NCBI RefSeq assembly: GCF_022832385.1
Contig: NZ_JALHLE010000007.1
Coordinates: forward strand, 186,001 to 250,000
Direction: 5' to 3'
Source of the DNA: Novosphingobium album (ex Hu et al. 2023)
Lineage (GTDB): Bacteria > Pseudomonadota > Alphaproteobacteria > Sphingomonadales > Sphingomonadaceae
Length of the DNA stretch: 64,000 nt
Below are positions 41,607 to 49,838 of this stretch, piece by piece (position 1 is the stretch's first letter; each line of letters starts with the position of its first letter). The translations under genes and the position numbers were made by a program. Under the pieces are notes generated by a model. The model was not told the DNA's origin and did no database searches. It saw nothing but the letters and a program-made list of their open reading frames with translations.

Positions 41607-42455
41607 ATGAGGTCAAGCGTGGCGACACTCGCAACAACGGCATTTCGCGCGAATTCGGACGGAAGGTTCCCAAATGTCCGGGAGGAGAGCGCGATTGCCC
41701 CAGCCCGATGCGCGCCGGGCGGTAATGCGCAAGCCGGAATATCCGGCGGCGCATCAAGCGAATCAGCCACGCCTTACGAGCGTTCCGGTTACCAGCCCTC
41801 ACGCCGTTCCGGCCCTGCCGCAGCAATCGCCGCAGCGGGAACCGTGCTGGCGATCGTGGCCTGCTTGATGACTCTCAACTTCGTGAACAGGCATGAGGAA
41901 AAGCCACGGCTGACTGTGATGGCCATTCGCGAACTCGACACAACGCCCCAACCGGCACCGCCGCCCGCGAGTGTTGAGAAGACTGTCGAGACGCCGGTTC
42001 CTGCCTTCGTGCCGAAACCCGAAATCCAGCTGCCTGCACCGGGGCCAGTCAAAGTGGCGCTTGATATGCCGCCGCCGCCCGTACATGTGGCGACTGCCGC
42101 CGTCCCCCAGCCTGTAGCAGTGGCGGCACCAGCGTCAGCACCTGCACCAGCTGCCGGAGCGCACGAAGGCGGGGACCTGTCGGGCAAGGCACTTTTCATC
42201 AATCCTCCCGTCTATCCGGTACAGGCGCGGCGCCAGCGCGAACAGGGCACCGTCAAATTGCTGGTACTGGTCGGCGTGGACGGGCGCGTCGAGGACATCG
42301 AGATCGCCAGCAGCAGTGGCAGCACGGCGCTCGACCGCGCGGCTCTGCGCGCCGTACGGCACTGGAGGTGGGAGCCGGTATCGCGCAACGGCACGGCCAT
42401 GGCCGTGCGCGGCTATGTCGTCATCCCGTTCGTGCTGAAGACGCAGGACGCCTGA
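41607..42455 (+). CDS. tonB: TonB energy-transducing protein
   Basis: A 282-residue TonB-like protein. The N-terminal cytoplasmic part is long (about 70 residues) before one membrane helix (AAAIAAAGTVLAIVACLMTLNFV, 70-92). A Pro/Ala/Val-rich periplasmic spacer follows (about 110-190). The C-terminal domain is PPVYPVQARRQREQGTVKLLVLVGVDGRVEDIEI ... ALDRAALRAVRHWRWEP. It should couple the proton motive force from ExbB/ExbD to the TonB-dependent receptors, including those at 18929 and 35124. exbB/exbD are not in the window. A Fur-like box lies just upstream. Confidence 0.9.
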   Translation: MRSSVATLATTAFRANSDGRFPNVREESAIAPARCAPGGNAQAGISGGASSESATPYERSGYQPSRRSGPAAAIAAAGTVLAIVACLMTLNFVNRHEEKPRLTVMAIRELDTTPQPAPPPASVEKTVETPVPAFVPKPEIQLPAPGPVKVALDMPPPPVHVATAAVPQPVAVAAPASAPAPAAGAHEGGDLSGKALFINPPVYPVQARRQREQGTVKLLVLVGVDGRVEDIEIASSSGSTALDRAALRAVRHWRWEPVSRNGTAMAVRGYVVIPFVLKTQDA

Positions 42456-42473
42456 GGGGCCCTGCGCCTGCGG

Positions 42474-43283
42474 TCAGGTGTCGCCTTCGTTGACGCTGGC
42501 AATGCCCGGGCGCTCGGCCCCCATGCCGGAAAAGCCGATGCAATAGCCGCCATCGACCGGCAGGATCACGCCCGTCACATAGGCCGCCTCGTCGCTGGCC
42601 AGATACAGCGCGGCATTGGCGATGTCCTGCGCAAGCCCCCAGCGGCCCATCGGAATACCCGCCAGCACCGGGTAATCGGCCGGCGGTGCAGCATGGGTTT
42701 GCGAGGCCTCGACAAGACCGGTCCACATCGTGCCCGGCGCGATCGCATTGATACGGATATTCTTGTCGGAATAATCAAGCGCGGCAGTCTTGGTGAGCTG
42801 GTTCACGCCCGCCTTTGCCGCGCCATAGACGCTGTGGTGCTTCCATCCGACCACGCCCGAAGCAGACGTGGTGTTCACAATCGCGCCGCCGCCGGTCTTG
42901 AGCATCGAGGTGATGCCGTACTTCATGCCGAGGAACGCGCCCTTGATATTGGTGGCATGGACCCTGTCCCAGGTCTCGGTGGTCTGGGTATGCAGCGGCG
43001 CCATCGGCCCGCCGAAACCGGCATTGTTGCACAATACGTCAAGCCGCCCGAAGCACTCCTCGGCCTTGGCGATCATCGCCTGCACGTCCGCCTCACTGGA
43101 AACGTCGCAATGCACGCCAACGGCATCGGCACCGAGCAACGCAGCGACTTCGTCCTGCTTGCCCGAGATATCCGCCAGCACCAGCCTGGCACCTTCGGCA
43201 TGGAACAGCTGCGCCATGGCCTTGCCCATGCCCGAACCCGCGCCGGTGATGATGCAGACCTTGTCCTGAAGCCTTCCGGCCAT
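42474..43283 (-). CDS. Short-chain dehydrogenase/reductase (SDR)
   Basis: A 269-residue classical SDR: TGAGSGMGKAMAQLF for cofactor binding, D in VLADISG (NAD preference), NNAG, the serine in NTTSASG and Y-x-x-x-K in YGAAKAG. The C-terminus has the VTGVILPVDGGY loop typical of glucose-dehydrogenase-like and cyclohexanol-type SDRs. It follows the SDR at 43316 in the same direction with 32 bases between. Two SDRs in series suggest two steps on related hydroxy/keto groups; substrates unknown. Confidence 0.85.
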   Translation of the reverse strand: MAGRLQDKVCIITGAGSGMGKAMAQLFHAEGARLVLADISGKQDEVAALLGADAVGVHCDVSSEADVQAMIAKAEECFGRLDVLCNNAGFGGPMAPLHTQTTETWDRVHATNIKGAFLGMKYGITSMLKTGGGAIVNTTSASGVVGWKHHSVYGAAKAGVNQLTKTAALDYSDKNIRINAIAPGTMWTGLVEASQTHAAPPADYPVLAGIPMGRWGLAQDIANAALYLASDEAAYVTGVILPVDGGYCIGFSGMGAERPGIASVNEGDT

Positions 43284-43315
43284 AATTCTTCTCCCGTTGG
43301 TCTATGTTTTCCGGA

Positions 43316-44068
43316 TCAGGCGGAGGTGTCGATGGTTGGCCGGATCGAGATTTCCGAAATATTAGTGCGCCGCGGCATCGCTAGGATGAAGACGATGGCC
43401 TCGCCGATGTCGCGAGGCTTCACCGCGCCTTCCTTGCTCACGTGGGCCTGGATCGCCTTGCGCCAGTTGGGATCGGAGATGTTGTCCCCCACTTCAGTTT
43501 CGGTCGCACCGGGCATCAGCGTGGTGACGCGGATGTTCTTGCCGCCCAGTTCCTGCCGCATGCCGTCGGTCATGAAATTGACCGCGTGCTTGCTGGCCGA
43601 ATAGGCGCTCGTCATCGGGCCGCCCTTGCGCCCCGCCAGCGAGGATATGGTGATGATGTCGCCGCCGCCCTGCTCCAGCATGTGCGGCACGGCAGCGGCA
43701 CAGGTATAGACCGTGCCCATGAGATTGATGTCGATCACCTTGCGGTAGATCGCGGTATCGCAGTTCTCGATCCCACCGGCTTCCATGATCCCGGCCGAGT
43801 TGATCAGGATGTCGATGCTGCCGAGCTTCGCAACGGTCTCCTCCACCGCCCCGCGCGCCTCGTCCTCGACAGTCATGTCACCCGGAATGGCCAATGCCTT
43901 GCCGCCCATCGCCTCAATCTTTTCGACCAGCCCAGCAAGCCGGTCCGCGCGGCGCGCGGTCATCGCAACGGTAGCACCCGCCTCGGCAAGGCACAGCGCC
44001 GCGCCTTCGCCGATACCGGACGAAGCTCCGGTAACGAGCGCGACTTTCCCTTCAAGCGGCTTGGACAT
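43316..44068 (-). CDS. Short-chain dehydrogenase/reductase (SDR)
   Basis: A 250-residue SDR: TGASSGIGEGAAL, R-R after strand 2 (TARRADRL, pointing to NADP), NSAG, the serine in ISSLAG and Y-x-x-x-K in YSASKHA. It resembles clavaldehyde-dehydrogenase/YdfG-like SDRs. I chose ATG 44068 because GGGAGA is 9 bases upstream; ATG 44077 is too close to that site. A perfect 14-bp palindrome lies about 95 bases upstream and may control this operon. Confidence 0.86.
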   Translation of the reverse strand: MSKPLEGKVALVTGASSGIGEGAALCLAEAGATVAMTARRADRLAGLVEKIEAMGGKALAIPGDMTVEDEARGAVEETVAKLGSIDILINSAGIMEAGGIENCDTAIYRKVIDINLMGTVYTCAAAVPHMLEQGGGDIITISSLAGRKGGPMTSAYSASKHAVNFMTDGMRQELGGKNIRVTTLMPGATETEVGDNISDPNWRKAIQAHVSKEGAVKPRDIGEAIVFILAMPRRTNISEISIRPTIDTSA

Positions 44069-44162
44069 TGCTGGCATTCTCCCGGTCGTTCGTAATCGGG
44101 CACTCAGCCCAAATCGTATCCATTTGCTGACGTGGCCATCACCGCGTGTCAACAAAAATTGC

Positions 44163-44176
44163 TGAACACGTGTTCA
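44163..44176. promoter_or_regulatory. Perfect 14-bp palindrome, candidate operator
   Basis: TGAACACGTGTTCA is a perfect palindrome in the gap between the LuxR-type gene and the SDR operon, upstream of the SDR promoter region. The shape suits a TetR-type repressor, but no such gene is adjacent, so the regulator would act from elsewhere. Confidence 0.6.
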
Positions 44177-44226
44177 AAGCACCAGGAACCGGCCGAGCGA
44201 TGTATCCAACCGCCAAGGCCCTGCCC

Positions 44227-45357
44227 CTAGGCAATCACCAGCACCGAGCGGTGGATGAAGCGCACTAAGTCCGCCTGTCCGCGCGCACCGGTCTTGGCAT
44301 AGATACGCTTCGAATAGGTCCGCGCGGATTCGACCGTCAGCCCCAGATCCGGCGCCGCCTCGCTGATCGACATGCCCCGGCTCAATGCCAGCGCCAGCCG
44401 TGCCTCGCTGGGCGCAAGATCGAACAGTTGAGCCAGTTGCTCGCAGCGGTCCGCCGACGACCAGTTGTCCGCATGCAGATAGCAGACGATCGCGGGTTCG
44501 GCCTGCGTCGTGGCCTGCGCGGTGTCCGGGCTCTGTCCCGACGGGACCATGAGCAAGTCGAGCCAGGGTTCCCGGCTCAACACCAGCGCGCGGGGCCGGG
44601 CCTGCGGATTGCCGCTCAGCCCTGCTATGGCATCGAGCAACTGCCTGCGCAGCTGCGGATCGCGGGCTGTAAGGCGGCCATCCTTGCCACGCGACAATCG
44701 CCCCGCAGCCGCCAGCATCTGCGCCCCATGCGCGTCCGCATTCAGCACCCGGCCTTCCCGGTCGAGCGTCAGCCATCCGAAGTTCATGCGCCGCACCGCT
44801 TCCTTGGCGACCGAAGCGGTCATGCGCTCGCGCTCCAGCGCCACAAAGCTGGCCAGTGCAGCCCGCATGTGCGGTGCCAGCGCTTCCAGCAAACCATCGA
44901 CATCCGGCGCGAATTCACCTTTCCGGCGGGTGACCGTGATCCAGCCGCTGACGCCGCCGCGCTCGGTGAAGCGGATCATCCGCAAGTGGTTCATCCCTGC
45001 CGGGACGAGTAGCTCGGACATGTAGGTTTCGTGATCGGGATCACCCGGCTGCAGCAGCTCGTTGAGGCGGTAAGTCCGCCCCTCCCGCATGTCGTGATGC
45101 GGCATCGGGTCCATGCGATTGAGATTCTCGCGGTGGTGCTGCGCGAGATCGGGCGGAAATGCCTGCCCGGAATAGAGATGGATCACCCGGGCCTCCGGTG
45201 TTCCGAACGGCAGGGGCCGAAAGACCAGACTTGCATAGTCGCCCGACACGCGCGCCCGCAACGCATCGAGAAAGCCGCCCCATGGCGGATCTTCGGCCAG
45301 CCCCTCGATCAGCGGCACCAGCAGGGTGTCCGCATCCTCTCCAGTCAACATACGCAT
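44227..45357 (-). CDS. LuxR-type helix-turn-helix regulator
   Basis: A 376-residue regulator. The first 300 residues are a sensory region with a PAS-like part (MNFGWLTLDREGRVLNADAHGAQML). The C-terminal LuxR domain is LAQLFDLAPSEARLALALSRGMSISEAAPDLGLTVESARTYSKRIYAKTG. It lacks a receiver, so it senses a ligand rather than phosphorylation. The start is uncertain between ATG 45357 and ATG 45351; GGGG is upstream. It diverges from the LLM/sulfotransferase operon and is the likely regulator of that operon. Confidence 0.8.
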   Translation of the reverse strand: MRMLTGEDADTLLVPLIEGLAEDPPWGGFLDALRARVSGDYASLVFRPLPFGTPEARVIHLYSGQAFPPDLAQHHRENLNRMDPMPHHDMREGRTYRLNELLQPGDPDHETYMSELLVPAGMNHLRMIRFTERGGVSGWITVTRRKGEFAPDVDGLLEALAPHMRAALASFVALERERMTASVAKEAVRRMNFGWLTLDREGRVLNADAHGAQMLAAAGRLSRGKDGRLTARDPQLRRQLLDAIAGLSGNPQARPRALVLSREPWLDLLMVPSGQSPDTAQATTQAEPAIVCYLHADNWSSADRCEQLAQLFDLAPSEARLALALSRGMSISEAAPDLGLTVESARTYSKRIYAKTGARGQADLVRFIHRSVLVIA

Positions 45358-45486
45358 CCCCAAATGGGAATTTTCTTCTTCCGCCCCCTAGCCCACAAAA
45401 CGGGTGCAAACAACGAGGCCGCCCGAAGCATCACCCTGGCGTTTCAGGGGCATTTCGAAGGCGCGGCCGAGAGAGGATAATACGCG

Positions 45487-46605
45487 ATGAAAGTGCAACC
45501 CGCCGCGTTCCTGCGCACGACCCTGCCGCTTGGCATCGACATGGCCGCCGAGTACGATTCGGGGCGCTACCACTCGATCTGGCTACCCGATCATATGGTC
45601 AGCTTCTGGCCCGATTCGATCTGGACGCCCGAGTTCACCGATCTCGCCAAGGCCTCGCCCAGTCCGCACCGCCACCTCGATGGCATGGCAGTCAGCGCGG
45701 CGGCGGCAGTGCTGACGAAGAACACACCGCTGGCAACCACGGTGATCGATACCGTACGCCGCCACCCCTCGCTGCTGGCGCAGAGTGCACTGACGATCAG
45801 TCACTTGTCCAAGGGCCGCTTCATCCTTGGCCTGGGTTCGGGCGAACTGGAAAACACCGTCCCTTACGGCTTCGATTTCTCCAAGCCGGTCGGCCGGTTC
45901 GAGGAAGCGATCAAGGTCATCAAGCTGCTGTGGCATTCGGATGGACCAGTCGACTTCGAGGGCCATTTCTTCCGCCTCGAACACGCGCGCCTCGACACCG
46001 AATTCTACGACGGCAAGGCCCCGCCGATCTGGACCGGGGCGGCGGGCCCGAGGATGCTGGGCATTACCGGGCGCGAGGCCGACGGCTGGTGGCCCGCAGG
46101 GGCCTGGACGCCCGAAGATTACGCCGCCAAGCTCAAGGTCATCCTTGATGCAGGCGATGCCGCGGGCCGGGACATGAGCGGCTTCACGCCCGCGCTCACG
46201 CAGATCTGCCTGATCGGCGAGCCGGATGAAATCGACGAGATGCTGCAGACGCCCATGGTCAAGTCGATCGTTCTGATGATCACTGCCAAGGACCTCGCCC
46301 AGTTCGGTTACGAGCACCCGATGGGGCCAGACTGGCGCGGCATCATGGATTTCGATCCGGTCAAGCTCAGCCGCGAAGCCATGCTGAAATTCTGCGACGA
46401 GATGAACCCGCAGGCTATCCGCGACATCCTGCCCGTTGGAACCCCGAAGGATGTGGCGCTCAAGATAAAGGGCTACATCGATGCCGGAGCTCGTGTGTAC
46501 AAGCTGATGGAATATGGTGCCATGGGCGGCGTGAAGTTCTCCGCCACCTCCGCCGCCAAGGTCCGCGAGACCGAAGACGAAATCCAGAATCTGGTGGAGG
46601 CCTGA
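45487..46605 (+). CDS. LLM-class flavin-dependent oxidoreductase
   Basis: A 372-residue luciferase-like monooxygenase-fold protein of the F420/Mer-type branch. Typical stretches: WLPDHMVSFWP, RRHPSLLAQSALTISHLSKGRFILGLGSGELENT, KPVGRFEEAIKVIKLLW, and PPIWTGAAGPRMLGITGREADGWWP. It uses reduced flavin or F420 to reduce or oxygenate an unknown substrate. A GAGAGAGGATAA ribosome site precedes ATG 45487. The second sulfotransferase starts 1 base after its stop, so these two are co-translated. Confidence 0.86.
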   Translation: MKVQPAAFLRTTLPLGIDMAAEYDSGRYHSIWLPDHMVSFWPDSIWTPEFTDLAKASPSPHRHLDGMAVSAAAAVLTKNTPLATTVIDTVRRHPSLLAQSALTISHLSKGRFILGLGSGELENTVPYGFDFSKPVGRFEEAIKVIKLLWHSDGPVDFEGHFFRLEHARLDTEFYDGKAPPIWTGAAGPRMLGITGREADGWWPAGAWTPEDYAAKLKVILDAGDAAGRDMSGFTPALTQICLIGEPDEIDEMLQTPMVKSIVLMITAKDLAQFGYEHPMGPDWRGIMDFDPVKLSREAMLKFCDEMNPQAIRDILPVGTPKDVALKIKGYIDAGARVYKLMEYGAMGGVKFSATSAAKVRETEDEIQNLVEA

Positions 46606-46606
46606 G

Positions 46607-47788
46607 ATGCCGGAACTCGACGCGCAGCAATTGTTGCAGCGTGCGACGGACGAAACCGGTCTGTCCGACTGGGCCGACGACGGTTTTCCGGAGCGTTTCG
46701 CGCTGGCGATCCAGCATATCAATGGCATTCCGATGAACGAGGCTGGACGCAAGGCGGCAGCGGAAAACATCCACTGGCTGCTGACTGACCGGCTGAAGTT
46801 CTTTCAGGACCGCAAGGTCTATCCGCTTGCAGACGAAGTGATTGATCGTCCCATGTTCGCGACTGGCGAGCCGCGCTCGGGCACCACGCTGATGCACGCA
46901 CTCATGTCGGTCGACCCCGACGCGCGGGCGCTGCGTTTCTGGGAAGTCATGCACCCCTCACCGCCGCCGGGCTCCATACAGGACACCTATCCCAAGGTGG
47001 TCGACCACCGGCCCGAACTGGCCGATGACGAGTGGCGCGAGATCAACACCAAGATGGCCAAATGGCTCCACTGCCACCCTTACAACGACATGCTGGGCAA
47101 TGGCCTGCCCGAAGACGAGCGCACCTGGGCCTTCGACTTCCGCGTGATGACCCCTACCGCCTGGTGGCGGGTGCCGATGCAGAACCTTTCATTCGGCCTG
47201 CCCGCCGATCCCACCGCGCAATACAGGATCCACAAGGCCATGCTGCAGGCCATGCAATATGGCCGGGAGCAGAAATACTGGGTGCTGAAGGGCTTTCACA
47301 CCACGCGCCTCAAGGAGTTCTTCGAGGCCTATCCCGATGCCTCGCTGGTATGGCTGCACCGCGATCCGGTGATGGTGGCCGCCAGTTCGACAATGATGAT
47401 GTCCGACATCATGGAAGGCATTGTCGGCAAGATCGATCTGGTGAAAGAAGCCAAGATGCACCTTGAGCGGGTGCGCTGGTCGGTCGGCAATACTATGACC
47501 AACCCCATGGTCGACGACCCGCGTATTCATCACGTGCTCTACCGCGATTTCGTGGCCGATCCTATCGCCACGATCCGGGGCTATTACGCATTCACCGGAA
47601 GGCCCTTCGGCGCCACGCAGGAAGCGGCAATGCGCGGCTACCTTGCGAACAACAAGGGCGACCGGCACGGCAAATTCCACTACTCCACCAAGGTGCTGAC
47701 TGACGCCGGATACGACCTCGACGCCCTCAACGAAGAGTTCGCACCGTTCCGCGAACGCTTCGGCGTGCCGATAGAGAGGCGTGACTGA
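46607..47788 (+). CDS. Sulfotransferase family protein
   Basis: A 393-residue sulfotransferase with the 5'-phosphosulfate loop ATGEPRSGTT (85-94) and the 3'-phosphate motif WLHRDPVMVAASS. It is related to, but distinct from, the sulfotransferase at 16225. Both have an N-terminal helical lead of about 80 residues and a C-terminal region with G-K-F/E-x-Y-S. The substrate is unknown. It sits between the LLM gene (1-base gap) and the TIM-barrel gene (1-base overlap). Confidence 0.84.
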   Translation: MPELDAQQLLQRATDETGLSDWADDGFPERFALAIQHINGIPMNEAGRKAAAENIHWLLTDRLKFFQDRKVYPLADEVIDRPMFATGEPRSGTTLMHALMSVDPDARALRFWEVMHPSPPPGSIQDTYPKVVDHRPELADDEWREINTKMAKWLHCHPYNDMLGNGLPEDERTWAFDFRVMTPTAWWRVPMQNLSFGLPADPTAQYRIHKAMLQAMQYGREQKYWVLKGFHTTRLKEFFEAYPDASLVWLHRDPVMVAASSTMMMSDIMEGIVGKIDLVKEAKMHLERVRWSVGNTMTNPMVDDPRIHHVLYRDFVADPIATIRGYYAFTGRPFGATQEAAMRGYLANNKGDRHGKFHYSTKVLTDAGYDLDALNEEFAPFRERFGVPIERRD

Positions 47789-48597
47789 TGCACCCGCGCG
47801 TCTGCCTGCATCAGGTCGGCTTCCTGTCCGAACCAACCGCGGCATTCGTCCAGTTCTGCCGTGAAATGGGCGTGCAGCACATGACGCTCGCACAACCGGA
47901 TGCACTTGATCCGTCTGAAATCGGCGAGTTGAAGGCAGCGCTGACGGCAGGTGGCACCTTCCCCACCAACATGACCCAGCCATTCGCCCGCCATCCCGAT
48001 CTCGAGCGGGACACCGGCGGAGCCGGGCTGGCGCTGAACCAGGCCATCGATGCGGCGGCAGCCCTCGGCACACGGCACATCTACATCGTCTCCGGCGGAC
48101 GCGGCACGCTCGACTGGGAAGCCGCCGCCGTTCGGCTCGCCGAGCTGATCGCTCCCTGCCGCGCCCATGCCGCCGGGCTTGGCGTGACGCTTTCGATCGA
48201 AACTGCCAACCTGCTCAATGCCGACATTCATTTCGCCCACACGCTCGATGACACCATCCGCGCGGCCGAGATCGCCGGGCTCGATGTCACGATCGATCTG
48301 GGCGCCTGCTGGTTCGAGGGCGGGCTGAAAGAAAAGTTCGCCCGCGCCATGCCGCGCACGCGGCTGGTGCAGGTGAGCGACTACGTGCCGGGCGACCGCT
48401 CCACCCCCTGTCGCGCCGTACCGGGCGACGGCATGGTGCCACTGGAGCGACTGCTGGGAGACCTCCTCGAAGCTGGTTACGAAGGGGTCTTCGACCTGGA
48501 ACTGCTGGGTCCGCGCATAGCGGCGGAGGGACATCGCGAGGCCTTCGCCCGTGCTGCCGGAAACCTGTCCGAACTGCTTACGAAACTGGGAGCCTGA
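47788..48597 (+). CDS. TIM-barrel protein, sugar phosphate isomerase/epimerase family
   Basis: A 269-residue protein of the xylose-isomerase-like/AP-endonuclease-2 TIM-barrel family. Metal-site candidates are E in LSIETANLL, D in TIDLGACWFEGG, D in VQVSDYVPG and E in FDLELLGPR. Members include epimerases, isomerases and dehydratases. The substrate is unknown. Start overlaps the sulfotransferase stop by 1 base; the DUF1214-like gene starts 2 bases after its stop. Confidence 0.78.
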   Translation: MHPRVCLHQVGFLSEPTAAFVQFCREMGVQHMTLAQPDALDPSEIGELKAALTAGGTFPTNMTQPFARHPDLERDTGGAGLALNQAIDAAAALGTRHIYIVSGGRGTLDWEAAAVRLAELIAPCRAHAAGLGVTLSIETANLLNADIHFAHTLDDTIRAAEIAGLDVTIDLGACWFEGGLKEKFARAMPRTRLVQVSDYVPGDRSTPCRAVPGDGMVPLERLLGDLLEAGYEGVFDLELLGPRIAAEGHREAFARAAGNLSELLTKLGA

Positions 48598-48599
48598 TC

Positions 48600-49835
48600 A
48601 TGGCCTATGGCGACGCACCGGCGGACAAGGATCTCAAGGCTGCCTGGGACCGCTTCTGCGACGATCTGAAGCAGGCCGGCACCTATGCTTTCAAGGATGC
48701 CAATCCGCCCAACCCACTCCAGCGGGCCGATGCCTTTCGATTCCTGACTCAAAACCTCGGACAGGCCTTCGATCTGGCGCTGGAGACCAATGACCCAGCC
48801 TTTCCGCAGATCCACTATTTCACCACGCCGACGATGAAACTGGGCGGAGACGTATCCGACTTCACCTACCGGCAGGCCTGGATCTCGGGCGATCACACCT
48901 ACCGTATCACCGGGAAACGCGGCACCGCCCGGTGGCTCAACGTGACCGTGCAAGGGCCGCGCCCGGAGACGATTCCCGGCACCGAATGGCCGAGCCTGCA
49001 CGAACCCTTTGGCGATATTCCCCAAGCCAACATCCTCGGTTCGCAACTGGAAACCGATGCAGAGGGGAACTTCGAACTTTTCATTGGTGGGCAGCAGCTC
49101 GCGAGCAACTGGCTGCCCACTACCCCCGGCAGCCGCAAGCTGTTCATACGCGAGGCCTTCGACGCCTGGGGGGAGACGCCCACCCCGCTCACCATCGAAC
49201 GCGTGGGCATGGACGACCCGCGCCCGATGCCCTCACCCGAACGCATAACCGAGGCGATGGACTGGGCTGGCCGGTTCGTCACCGGACTGATGGAGCAATG
49301 GCCGGAACACTCATGGCTGACTTCGCGCGGCGTCTGCGATCCGCATACGCTCAATGCCTTTCCCGCCGACAAGTCCGCCAACGATGATGCCGATGCCAGG
49401 CGCGGGCGCATGGCCGCGCACATGATCTGGCGGCTGCGACCCGATGAAGCTCTCATCGTCGAGATGGACATGCACGAGGGTTTCTGGATCTTTGGCATGG
49501 GGGGCGCCTTCATGGGCTCGATGGACTTCCTCCACCGCCCCGTCAGCTACACGCCTGCACGCACTAAGGTGGACACAGACGGTGTCGTCCGCCTCGTCAT
49601 CGCCCACAACGATCCGGGCGTGCACAACTGGCTGGACACCCAAGGGTTCAGCGACGGCAATCTCACCTACCGCAACCTGCTCACCCAAAGCCCGGCGGCG
49701 TTCCGGACCAAGCTGGTGAAACGCGCAGAGCTGATGGCCCACCTGCCTGCCGGCACCGCCACGGTCACACGGGAACAGCGCGCCGCAATGCTGCTGGAAC
49801 GCTACCGGGCAATCAAGCTGCGCTTCGGAATCTGA
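48600..49835 (+). CDS. DUF1214-like protein
   Basis: A 411-residue protein. No signal peptide or membrane helix is seen. The C-terminal half has a DUF1214-like pattern (VRLVIAHNDPGVHNWLDTQGF), while the middle is beta-rich (YRITGKRGTARWLNVTVQGP, NFELFIGG). Similar proteins occur in steroid and xenobiotic gene sets, with no known reaction. It ends the four-gene operon (LLM, sulfotransferase, TIM barrel) and meets the exporter gene tail to tail with 3 bases between. Confidence 0.65.
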   Translation: MAYGDAPADKDLKAAWDRFCDDLKQAGTYAFKDANPPNPLQRADAFRFLTQNLGQAFDLALETNDPAFPQIHYFTTPTMKLGGDVSDFTYRQAWISGDHTYRITGKRGTARWLNVTVQGPRPETIPGTEWPSLHEPFGDIPQANILGSQLETDAEGNFELFIGGQQLASNWLPTTPGSRKLFIREAFDAWGETPTPLTIERVGMDDPRPMPSPERITEAMDWAGRFVTGLMEQWPEHSWLTSRGVCDPHTLNAFPADKSANDDADARRGRMAAHMIWRLRPDEALIVEMDMHEGFWIFGMGGAFMGSMDFLHRPVSYTPARTKVDTDGVVRLVIAHNDPGVHNWLDTQGFSDGNLTYRNLLTQSPAAFRTKLVKRAELMAHLPAGTATVTREQRAAMLLERYRAIKLRFGI

Positions 49836-49838
49836 CGC

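Noticed and set aside
9929..46605. Bacterial bioluminescence system (LuxC- and LuxE-like proteins plus a luciferase-fold LLM enzyme in one window)
   Set aside because: The LLM gene is about 33 kb from the LuxC/LuxE pair, is of the F420/Mer-type branch and sits in its own operon. No LuxA/LuxB pair or LuxD is present.
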